Positions 7,887-15,439 of a stretch of 64,000 nt of DNA are shown piece after piece. Position 1 is the first letter of the stretch, and the number at the start of each line of letters is the position of its first letter. The translations under genes and the position numbers were made by a program. Location: positions 1 to 64,000 of the forward strand of contig NZ_JAJKLK010000011.1 in the NCBI RefSeq assembly GCF_020982545.1. The letters run 5' to 3'. The notes beneath the pieces are model-generated. The model saw only the letters and a program-made list of their open reading frames with translations. It was not told the origin of the DNA and did not search any database. The DNA comes from Streptomyces sp. MNU76 (lineage in GTDB: Bacteria; Actinomycetota; Actinomycetes; Streptomycetales; Streptomycetaceae).

Positions 7887-9179
7887 ATGACACCCACACC
7901 CACATCCACGTCCCCTCCCCCGGAAGCGAAGCTGACCCGGGGCCAGCGCATCATCCTCATCGCCGCCGCCGTGCCGATGGTCGTCTTCGCCGGCCTGGGC
8001 GCCTGGGGCACCTACACCAACATCACCGGCGTCTTCCACCGCTCGGCCACGGCGTGGGGCGTGGTCGCCGCCGGTGAGGGCGCCACGCTCTCCCTGGCGC
8101 TCGTCTACGTCGGGCTGACCCTGCTGGGCCAGTCTTCGCCGGCCGCCGTCCGGGTCGGGCTGTGGCTGCTGCCCGCAACGGCCTCCGGCACCGGCGCCGC
8201 CGTCGCGCAGACCACCACCGAGGCGATCGTCTTCGCCGTCACGCCGCTGGCCATGTGCTCCTCCGCCGAGGGCATGGGCCTGCTGGCCCGCCGCATTGTC
8301 ATCCGGGTCACCGGCATCGACATGGAGGCCCAGCGCCGGAACGCGAAGACGATGCAGCAGCTCGCGTACCACCGGGCCCGTGCCGCGAACCACCCCGACG
8401 AGAAGACGCGCAAGGAGTCGGAGCTGAAGTCGTGGGACCTGGCCAAGAAGGTCGGCACGGGCGACGCGACGCTCGGCGCGGGCCTCGTGACGGTTCAGCG
8501 GGACCGCATGACGGAAGGCGCGAACGACGCGCTGGCCGGCATGTTCGACCTGGCATCCGTCACGCCCGCGCTCACCGCGTCCGTCACGCCCGCGCTTCCC
8601 GGCACGGTCGGGCGCGACGGTTCCGGCACAGGGTCCGTCACGGACGAGGCAGTCCGTCACACCGGCGGCACGCACTCCGTGACGAACCCGCCGCCCCGTG
8701 ACGCCGCCGTCACGAGCGGCCCGCAGGGTGCGACGAAGACAGGCACACAGGTCAGTGGCGGCACGGCCGCGCGGCCGTCGCACTCCACGGAATCCGTCAC
8801 GGACACCGTGACGCACACCGTCACGGGCTCCGTCGCGCACGGTGTGACGGAAAACGTCACGGTCGACGGCTCCGTCACGCCCGGTTCCGTCACGGACGGG
8901 ACGCCGTCACAGGAGTCGTCGCACCCCGTCACGCTCGAAGAGGTCGCGGCCGTCGCGGGCGTGCCCACCCCGGTGACGGGCGAGCGGCTGACGGAGGCGC
9001 AGCTGGAGGTCGTCCTGCGCCACCTGCGCTACTCCGACGACCCGCCGCTGTCCTACCGCCAGGCCGTCACCGCCTTCCGCGACGCCGGCTTCGTCGGCGG
9101 CGAGGAGCGGGTGCGCCGCGTCTGGGGCCACCTGATGTCGCACGAGGAGACCGAGACCCCCGAGAAGACCGACGCCTGA
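7887..9179 (+). CDS. Spd/transfer-type membrane protein with Val-Thr-rich linker
   Basis: A 430-residue protein. The N-terminal part has about four transmembrane helices (roughly residues 22-42, 52-80, 85-105 and 110-130), then a charged helical segment (150-215). A low-complexity linker rich in SVT/TVT follows (about 220-345). The C-terminal domain (about 350-420) contains repeated helix motifs (TEAQLEVVLRHLRY, YRQAVTAFRDAGFV). Small plasmid-spread and DUF2637-like membrane proteins of this plan occur in Streptomyces transfer regions. In the DNA the linker is packed with GTCACG/GTGACG words. A role in conjugation is inferred from topology and neighbours. Confidence 0.7.
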   Translation: MTPTPTSTSPPPEAKLTRGQRIILIAAAVPMVVFAGLGAWGTYTNITGVFHRSATAWGVVAAGEGATLSLALVYVGLTLLGQSSPAAVRVGLWLLPATASGTGAAVAQTTTEAIVFAVTPLAMCSSAEGMGLLARRIVIRVTGIDMEAQRRNAKTMQQLAYHRARAANHPDEKTRKESELKSWDLAKKVGTGDATLGAGLVTVQRDRMTEGANDALAGMFDLASVTPALTASVTPALPGTVGRDGSGTGSVTDEAVRHTGGTHSVTNPPPRDAAVTSGPQGATKTGTQVSGGTAARPSHSTESVTDTVTHTVTGSVAHGVTENVTVDGSVTPGSVTDGTPSQESSHPVTLEEVAAVAGVPTPVTGERLTEAQLEVVLRHLRYSDDPPLSYRQAVTAFRDAGFVGGEERVRRVWGHLMSHEETETPEKTDA

Positions 9180-9275
9180 GCAGCGTCCGACACCACCAGT
9201 GAAGGCCAACTCGCCCCGGCGGGTTGGCCTTTGCTGCGACTGCCGGAAGCGGTCGAAACAGGTGCAAAGCAGTCC

Positions 9276-9352
9276 GGCGAGTGAGCTGGCGAGTGACCCG
9301 GTGAGCGGAGCGTTCGCAGACCCGGCAAGCAGACCCAGCGAGCAGACCCGGA
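9276..9352 (+). other. Candidate clt/TraB-recognition repeats
   Basis: An intergenic cluster of GACCCGGT (9295), GACCCGGC (9319), GACCCAGC (9332) and GACCCGGA (9345); the last three are spaced exactly 13 bp apart. Upstream, GGCGAGTGA occurs twice (9276, 9288). GACCCGGA is the 8-bp TraB recognition sequence described for the Streptomyces plasmid pSVH1. The 226-bp spacer lies in a transfer-type gene cluster, so it is a plausible clt locus. Confidence 0.5.
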
Positions 9353-9405
9353 GCGCTCTGCACCCCCACCCGACACCCCGAACGAACGGAGGAAAACCAG
9401 GCCCG

Positions 9406-9777
9406 ATGGGCGGATCCGCGTACTGGACAAAAGCGATCAAAAAGGCGGACGCGCGATCCCCCAAAGAGGGTGCGATCAAGCGAGTGGACCGGCTGCACGG
9501 CGTACTGCGCCGACTCGATCCGGGGGTCGCCGACCGCGCCTGGCGCGACGTCGGCAACCTCCTCCAGCAGACCACCGACCGCCACTCGGTACGCGGTTCC
9601 GCGTACTGGACGAAGGAGATCAGAGAGGCGGACGGAAGGTCCGCCAAGGAGGGTGCGATCAAGCGACTGGACCGGCTGCGCGGCGTGCTGCGCGACCCCG
9701 ATCCGGTGATCGCCAACCGCGCCTGGCGCGAGGTCCGCGAAGCCCTCCAACGGATCACCGACCGCTACTCGCGGTGA
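9406..9777 (+). CDS. Small protein made of two tandem 61-residue repeats
   Basis: A 123-residue protein consisting almost wholly of two copies of a helical unit: GGSAYWTKAIKKADARS... and RGSAYWTKEIREADGRS..., each ending in (Q/R)xTDRxS. The DNA copies are offset by 183 bp, indicating internal duplication. ATG 9406, with GGAGG 13 nt upstream, is preferred because an upstream in-frame GTG would place the clt-like repeats inside the gene. No domain is recognised. The basic, helical units could bind DNA or the neighbouring repeats, which is speculation from position. Confidence 0.65.
   Translation: MGGSAYWTKAIKKADARSPKEGAIKRVDRLHGVLRRLDPGVADRAWRDVGNLLQQTTDRHSVRGSAYWTKEIREADGRSAKEGAIKRLDRLRGVLRDPDPVIANRAWREVREALQRITDRYSR
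9409..9774 (+). repeat. 183-bp coding tandem duplication
   Basis: Units 9409-9591 and 9592-9774 encode near-identical 61-residue segments. Both the DNA and the protein are clearly alike (SAYWTK, KEGAIKR, DRL, GVLR, RAWR). Confidence 0.85.
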
Positions 9778-9798
9778 TCGTTCACTCATTCATTCACC

Positions 9799-9871
9799 CC
9801 GGGGGGAGATGAACGCGACCCGGCCCTACACGCGTACGTACGCGCACGAGGGCCGCGTTCACTCCCCCCGG
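9799..9871. other. Nested 73-bp imperfect palindrome
   Basis: Matched arms nest around a perfect 14-bp centre CGCGTACGTACGCG (9831-9844): CCGGGGGGA/TCCCCCCGG (9799/9863), TGAACGCG/CGCGTTCA (9810/9854) and GGCCCT/AGGGCC (9822/9849). It lies between two genes just upstream of the 9895 ribosome site. It could form a cruciform or be a protein-binding or replication/transfer site. Confidence 0.6.
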
Positions 9872-9894
9872 TTGCAGACCGTGAGGGGAATGCG

Positions 9895-11292
9895 ATGGAA
9901 GTTCTGCTTCTCGCGGCGTGCGCCTGGCTCGCACACACAGCAGGCGCGCAGAGCGAGCAGGCGAAGCTGGGGCTGTCTCCGGCGCAGCGAGACATCCTTC
10001 GGGAGAACACCCGGCACGAGAAGGCCGTGCAGAAGATCGCCGACAAGCACGGCGCCGCTCGGCCGGCTGAACGCAGGCCGGGAGTCTCGCCGTGGAAGGA
10101 TGCGCCAGCCTCGGAACGCGACCCGGTGCTCACGCTCCCGGAAGCGTTCCGGGCGGGCTACCGCGGCCACACCCGCATCGAGCGGGTGGCGACCCCAGTG
10201 GGGCGCCGCGTCGGCAGCTGGACCGCTCGAGGCGTGGCCTGGGCCGAGGACACGGGCAGGGGCGCACTGCGCGAGCACCGCAAGCGCCGTCGGGCACGGG
10301 GCGAACCTGACCCGGCTCCGGTGCTCATCCCGCTGCCTCCAGCCCACCCGCCGGAGGTGCCGCCGATCCCGGCCGATCCTCCGACGGGCGGAACCGGCAG
10401 CGGCGAGGGCGAGGGAGTGTCCCTGGCCAGGCCGGACCCAGTCTCGGAGCCCGAAGCGGGCGAGAAGCCCCCTGAGGGGGCCTCTGAGGCGCCAACGGCC
10501 GATGACGGGCCCCCGGGAGCCTCAACGGCCCCAACTGCCCCTGAAGGGGCCGCAGATGGGCCCTCGCCGGTACCGGAACCCCGCAGCTCGGAGGAGACGG
10601 ACCCAGCGGCCGGCAAGGCGGAACCCGAGGAAGCCACGAAGCCCAAGAGCACCGACGAGCCGTCCGATCCCGCCGCGGCGGAGCCCGTGACGGCCCCGGA
10701 CGCGACCGTGACGGAACCCGTCACGGCTGTGACGGACTCCGACACGGAACCGGCACCCGCTGTGACGGAACTCGCCGCGACCGTGACGGAGCCCGCGGCC
10801 GCTGTGACGGCACCCGTGAACACCACCAAGGAACCGGCCGCTGCCGGAGAAGGAGTTGGGCGTATGGCGGCAGAAGTGTCGTACGAGTCCGTTGAGGAAG
10901 AGAGCGACGAGCTCTCCCTGATGTGCGAGGACGACCTGGTCGTCTACGACCGCATCGGCAAACGCTGCCAGCGGGAGATCAGCCGCGGCGACTCCCTGCT
11001 CGTGGCCATGGAGGCCGTCGGCTTCGGGCCGAAGGTCATGGGCTGGGTCACCCGCGGCAAGGAGCAGTACGGGGTGATCGACTCCCAGCTCGCCGAGCTG
11101 AAGTCGAACACGAAGGCCCAGGGCGAGGCCGTCGTGAAGGCCAAGGCCCTGCTGGTGGCCGGCCAGGGCCTGTACGCGGACATCGCGAAGGACATGGAGT
11201 CCGTGGCCGACCGCGACGTCTACATCTCCGACGCGGTCGACGCCGAGGACACCTCCGCGCACACCGAGGTCTACGAGACGAGGGGAGCCTGA
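9895..11292 (+). CDS. Hypothetical transfer-region protein with Pro/Glu/Val-Thr-rich linker
   Basis: A 465-residue protein with three parts. A hydrophobic N terminus (MEVLLLAACAWLAHTAGAQ, possibly one membrane segment or signal anchor) precedes a basic stretch (about 60-140). A long acidic, Pro-rich low-complexity linker follows (about 140-315) with VTEP/AVT repeats. The C-terminal domain (about 320-465) is helical and acidic. The linker again uses GTGACGG/CCGTCACGG words, like the gene at 7887. The gene ends 2 bp before the next start, so the two are coupled. I do not recognise the family. Confidence 0.7.
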   Translation: MEVLLLAACAWLAHTAGAQSEQAKLGLSPAQRDILRENTRHEKAVQKIADKHGAARPAERRPGVSPWKDAPASERDPVLTLPEAFRAGYRGHTRIERVATPVGRRVGSWTARGVAWAEDTGRGALREHRKRRRARGEPDPAPVLIPLPPAHPPEVPPIPADPPTGGTGSGEGEGVSLARPDPVSEPEAGEKPPEGASEAPTADDGPPGASTAPTAPEGAADGPSPVPEPRSSEETDPAAGKAEPEEATKPKSTDEPSDPAAAEPVTAPDATVTEPVTAVTDSDTEPAPAVTELAATVTEPAAAVTAPVNTTKEPAAAGEGVGRMAAEVSYESVEEESDELSLMCEDDLVVYDRIGKRCQREISRGDSLLVAMEAVGFGPKVMGWVTRGKEQYGVIDSQLAELKSNTKAQGEAVVKAKALLVAGQGLYADIAKDMESVADRDVYISDAVDAEDTSAHTEVYETRGA

Positions 11293-11294
11293 CC

Positions 11295-11690
11295 ATGAGC
11301 GACGCCAAGGGTGGTTTCACCGCGATCGTCACCTACGCCGCCGTCCTCGCGAGGGCAGCGGCGTACGGCATCCGCGCCGCCAACACCAAACGGGCCGTGG
11401 AACGTCTCAAGTCCCGCTTCGACGACCGCGGCGCCTCGGCGAAGTACATGTCCGACGCGATGACCGTCCTCGAAGTCGACGAGCCGACCACCACCGCCTA
11501 CATGGAGGTCTCGACGCTGACGGAGGCCATGTCGGCCAACGTCGGAACGATCGTCTCGGCGGCCGACACGCTGTCCACCGTGGCGCAGGGCCTGGCCGAT
11601 GAGACGCAGGCCCAGCACGGCCGGATGGCGGACGCCAACCGCACGCACCACGTGCAGATGGCGGCCAAGGAGTTCATCAAGCCCAAGTAG
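11295..11690 (+). CDS. Small helical hypothetical protein
   Basis: A 131-residue, predominantly helical protein with no membrane segment. It starts at ATG 11295, directly after the stop of the previous gene, with GGGGAG as ribosome site. Regularly spaced Thr/Ala/Val residues in the middle (EVSTLTEAMSANVGTIVSAADTLS) look like an amphipathic helix. It is followed by a strong terminator, so it ends the transcription unit. Function unknown. Confidence 0.7.
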   Translation: MSDAKGGFTAIVTYAAVLARAAAYGIRAANTKRAVERLKSRFDDRGASAKYMSDAMTVLEVDEPTTTAYMEVSTLTEAMSANVGTIVSAADTLSTVAQGLADETQAQHGRMADANRTHHVQMAAKEFIKPK

Positions 11691-11709
11691 GCGCCAGACA
11701 CGAACACCA

Positions 11710-11746
11710 CGAAGGGCGGGACCGCAACGTGCGGCCCCGCCCTTCG
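11710..11746 (+). terminator. Strong stem-loop terminator
   Basis: Arms CGAAGGGCGGG and CCCGCCCTTCG, with inner pairing CCGCA/TGCGG, close a small loop. It lies in the 82-bp gap before the ATPase gene. Confidence 0.75.
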
Positions 11747-11772
11747 TCACACCCGGAATCGGAGAAAGCCGG

Positions 11773-14323
11773 ATGGCAGCGACCACCGAAGCGACGAAGG
11801 AAGAAGAAGACACTCCGCAGGAGCTGACCGGGCTGCGCGCCCGTGCGGCCCAGATGCAAAACCCCGGCCTGTACGTGGGATCCGGGCTCAGCATCGCCTC
11901 CAGCCTGCTGTCTGGCGACCCGCTCCTGTTCACCACGATCGGCGCGACCGGCCTCGCGGCCGGCTGGGCCGCTCTGGCCATGAACCCCGGACCCTGGCGC
12001 TGGCTGCCCGGGAACGGCGAGCCGTGGGAGTGGATGATCCGCAGCAGCCAGCGCGGGTACCGGCGCAAGGTCCGCCGGATGCGCCGCCGCCTGGCCCAAG
12101 ACGACGGCTACGGCCCGTCCGTGGGCAGCGACGGCATGCTCGTGCCGACCATCGGTATCGCCGACGGCTGGCGCCACCGCAACGACCGCGCCGCTCTCGT
12201 ACGCGCGGCGAAGGCCAAGGCCTACCGCGCCCGCTGCGCGACGCTGCGGGGGATGTGGGCCAAGGCCCTGCCCGACTGGGAGCGCGGCTGGTGGCGCCGG
12301 TACACGCCCGCCGAGATGGCGCTGCGTGCCGGGCCTCTGGCAGCGATCCCCGCGAGCGGCTTCATAGACGTGCCCTGGTGGGCGCACATCGTTACCGCGC
12401 TCGCCGGATCCTCGTGGGGATCGTGGGTGTGGGCCCGTCCCGACTTCCAGGTCTCCCCGACCGAACACCCGGAGGGAGCAGGCTGGTACCTCGCGCGGTG
12501 GGATGAGTGGATCGCGTGCGACCGCGGCCCGCTGCCCGATTCCAAGCTCGTCGACATCCACCTGGACGACGACAAGCTGACCGCGATCATCGTGTCCACC
12601 ACCGCCAGGCCCGCGCTGTCCGTCGGGCAGGACGAGATCTCGATCGCGTTCGACGTGCCGCCCCGTGCGGTCAACGTTTACCGCCCCGACGACATGTCCG
12701 CCAGCCGTGCCAAGCTCACCGTCCGGCTGCGGGCCGCCGCCGCCGAGGACCTGGACATGGACGACCTGCCTGCTGTGTGGCAGGAGTTCGGCCCGTACAT
12801 GGGCAGCGAGCTGTACGACGTGCAGGAGACGGAGTACGGCCGCCAGTTCAAGATCCTGATGCCGCGTCGGGGCTCCTCGGTCGCCGAGGTACAGCCGCGC
12901 AGCATCGCCCAGGCCCTGGACATGCCCGGCGAGGACGCCGTCGACCGGCTTCACCTGCGGGTGATCGATGCCCGCCGGATCGAAGTCAACGAGATGAGCA
13001 CCAACCCCCTCCAGGACGGTGTGACGCTCGACCTGCGCGCCCTGACCATGGACGCGCAGGGATACGTCACGGTCGGCAAGGACATCTACGGCCGTCCGGC
13101 GAAGTGGCGGCTGCTGAAGTTCGACCCGATCCGCCGCGGCCTGTCCGGGCGGCCGTCCGCATCGGCGGTGCACTCGTTCGGCTCCGGCACCACCGGCGCC
13201 GGCAAGACCTCCCTGGAAGAAGACCTCCAGGTCGCCCAGCGCATCAACGGCTTCATCTCCTGGCTGGCCGACGGCAAGGGCGGCGCCGGGTACGCATCCT
13301 GGTTCGGAGATCTCGACTGGCTGGTCAAGTCGCCGGTCGGGGCCATGCTCATGGGCCAGTCCGCCACCCGCGTCAGCGAGTACCGCTACAGCGAGCAGAT
13401 GAAGATGCAGTGGCTGGACGCGGAAGGGTTCATCGAGCAGGGCCGGTCGTTCTTCGTGCCCGGCGAGCCCTTCGCACCGATGGTCGTCACCTGGGACGAG
13501 TTCAACGAGATGGTCCTCAAAGACCCTCACGCGTTCCACGTCAAGCCGCTGACCCGGGCCATGTCCAGCGTGGGCCGCCTCTCCAGGGCGGCCGGCCTGT
13601 CCGCACGGGCGTGGGTCCAGATCCCGAACCTGGACTCCATCGGATCGGACGCCAGCGCGAACGCCATTCGCGACATGCTCCAGTCCGGGAACATCGGCCT
13701 GTTCCGCACCGCACGCGCCGACGTCGACGTCATGTCGCTCGGCTCCCGCACCCCGGAATTCCGCCTGGAACCCCTCCCCGAGCGGTTCCCGGACGGGTCC
13801 GAGACCGGCGGCCTGTTCTACCTCGCCGACGGCAAGGCCCAGTACACCCAGTCCCGGGCCATGTTCCACACCAACCCGGCCCGCGTCGCCCGGGGGTTTC
13901 CCATGGCGACCCTCTCCGACCCGGAGGCCGACGCCGCCGGCGCCGCGTACCTGCGCCGGGAGGAATACCGCTACCTGGACGCCGCCGAGGAGGAAGCCTT
14001 CCTCCTCGACCTGATCAAGCAGGAGCAGTCCAAGAACAGCCCGCACGCCAAGGTCATCGACCTCAAGCCCGCCCCGGCCGCCACCGAGGAGGACAGCGAG
14101 GACGAGGACCTGGACGAGCTCGTGCCGCTCACCCGCACCCAGAAGGTCTGGTACGCGGTCGACGGCGGTGCCCGGCGCAACAAGCAGATCGCCGAGGTCA
14201 CCGAACTCCAGCCGTCCAACGTCGCGAACGCCACGACCCGTCTGGAACGGCTCGGGAAGCTCACCAAGGTCGACCGCGACTGGCACACGGCCTCCCCTCG
14301 ACGACCAGCGCGTCGACGCCTGA
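11773..14323 (+). CDS. TraB/FtsK-like DNA-translocase ATPase (probable frameshift near its 3' end)
   Basis: A protein of about 850 residues. Hydrophobic segments near residues 40-80 and 185-225 suggest membrane anchoring. A P-loop ATPase core has Walker A GTTGAGKTS (about 472-480) and a Walker-B-like VVTWDEFNE (about 572). A C-terminal winged helix (about 785-840) resembles the DNA-reading domain of TraB-type conjugation ATPases, which pump double-stranded DNA between mycelia. Start ATG 11773 follows GGAGAAAG. As read, the frame stays open to 15261, through the next two genes, in Arg-rich composition. Shifting one base at the CCCC run near 14295 gives LDDQRVDA and a stop at 14321-14323, so I annotate that end. 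This is either a sequencing slip or a real frameshift. Confidence 0.75.
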
Positions 14324-14356
14324 CCCGCCCGCCCTCACCGAACCGGAGACATCCCC

Positions 14357-14584
14357 ATGAACATCACCATCACCGCGCTCTTCCTCCTGGCCTGCATCGG
14401 CCTCGGCATCTGGTTCAAGAAGGACAGTTCCTTCCGCCGCCGGGAGTTCCTCGCCATCTCCCTGTTCTGGATCCTCGCGGTCGCCACCCCCTGGGGAGCC
14501 ACGGGCGTCCAGAAGGTTCAGACCCTGATCGGCAACGGAGTCCAGACGGCAACCCAGACCGTCAACTCGGTCTCGTCCAAGTAG
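14357..14584 (+). CDS. Small membrane protein
   Basis: A 75-residue protein with two predicted transmembrane helices (about 3-20 and 30-48) joined by a basic loop (FKKDSSFRRR), then a short polar tail. It sits directly after the transfer ATPase, where Streptomyces plasmids typically carry small spread (Spd) membrane proteins. The family is not recognised. Start ATG 14357 is the first in frame. Confidence 0.65.
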   Translation: MNITITALFLLACIGLGIWFKKDSSFRRREFLAISLFWILAVATPWGATGVQKVQTLIGNGVQTATQTVNSVSSK

Positions 14585-14598
14585 AACCACCCCAGGCA

Positions 14599-14629
14599 AG
14601 AGGCGGCCCGCACGGTGCGGGCCGCCTCT
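14599..14629 (+). terminator. Strong stem-loop terminator
   Basis: A 14-bp perfect stem (AGAGGCGGCCCGCA and its complement) closes a CGG loop, 15 bp after the stop of the small membrane protein gene. Confidence 0.75.
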
Positions 14630-14671
14630 GCTGCGTCCACCCCTCGGCCCATCAGCAAGGAGACCAACGAC

Positions 14672-15196
14672 ATGGCCGACGACCTCGCAGGCCTCAAGCG
14701 GGGGCAGACGGCTCAGGAAGCGGTCGACGAGGCACGCATGCTGGCCAACTGGTACAGCAGCAACGCCCCCACGACCACCAGACTCGTCGCCCCCGACCTT
14801 CCACCGCCCAAGCCCGCCACGGGAGACACCGTGCCGTTCGATCCGCACGGACGACCGCCCATGTCCCAGCGGGCCACGGACCACGCGGCGCTCGTACTCG
14901 TCTACTCGTTCGGTTCGCTGCCGGTCAGCGCCGCCATCTCGCTGGTGCTGTGGCGGCTGGCCAACGTCAGCCCGACGACGCTGATCATCGTCGGCGTGGG
15001 CACCGCCGGAGTGATCACCTCAATCGGCGTCGCAGCCCGCATGATCGGGCGTGCTGTACGCGACGGCGCCTCCGCCCTGCCGAACCACACGGTCAACCAC
15101 TTCACCGGGCCGAACTACGTGCAGCACAACGAACTGCACACCGAAACCAAGTGGTTCGGCACCACCAACAACGAACTTCCCGGCAACCGGGAATGA
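14672..15196 (+). CDS. Membrane protein of the transfer region
   Basis: A 174-residue protein starting at ATG 14672 behind AAGGAGA. A soluble N-terminal part (1-70) is followed by two membrane helices (about 75-97 and 102-125) and a polar tail rich in Asn/His/Thr (NHTVNHFTGPNYVQHN). It is probably another spread-type protein acting at the membrane with the ATPases on either side. It is not assigned to a family. Confidence 0.65.
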   Translation: MADDLAGLKRGQTAQEAVDEARMLANWYSSNAPTTTRLVAPDLPPPKPATGDTVPFDPHGRPPMSQRATDHAALVLVYSFGSLPVSAAISLVLWRLANVSPTTLIIVGVGTAGVITSIGVAARMIGRAVRDGASALPNHTVNHFTGPNYVQHNELHTETKWFGTTNNELPGNRE

Positions 15197-15439
15197 CGTT
15201 GGCTCCGCATGACGCGAAGAACGACATCGCCCGATTCCGCACCACCCCGCTCCACCAGTGATCGGCCGTTCTCCGTACGCCCCCGCTCGCCGCCCCAACG
15301 GGCGGTACCGCGGGGCCGTGCGGTGTGCGCCCGGCCACCCAGACCGCGAACTAGCGGTCCTCGTCCTGGCCTTCTCCACCGCCCTGCTGCTGCTCGTCGT
15401 CCTGCCCCGCCTGCCTACCTGACCTCCATGGAGACCGCT

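Noticed and set aside
11677..14286. Minus-strand open frame (869 codons) opposite the TraB-like ATPase
   Set aside because: Composition is Gly/Arg/Val-rich without domain motifs. The plus strand carries Walker motifs and a good start.
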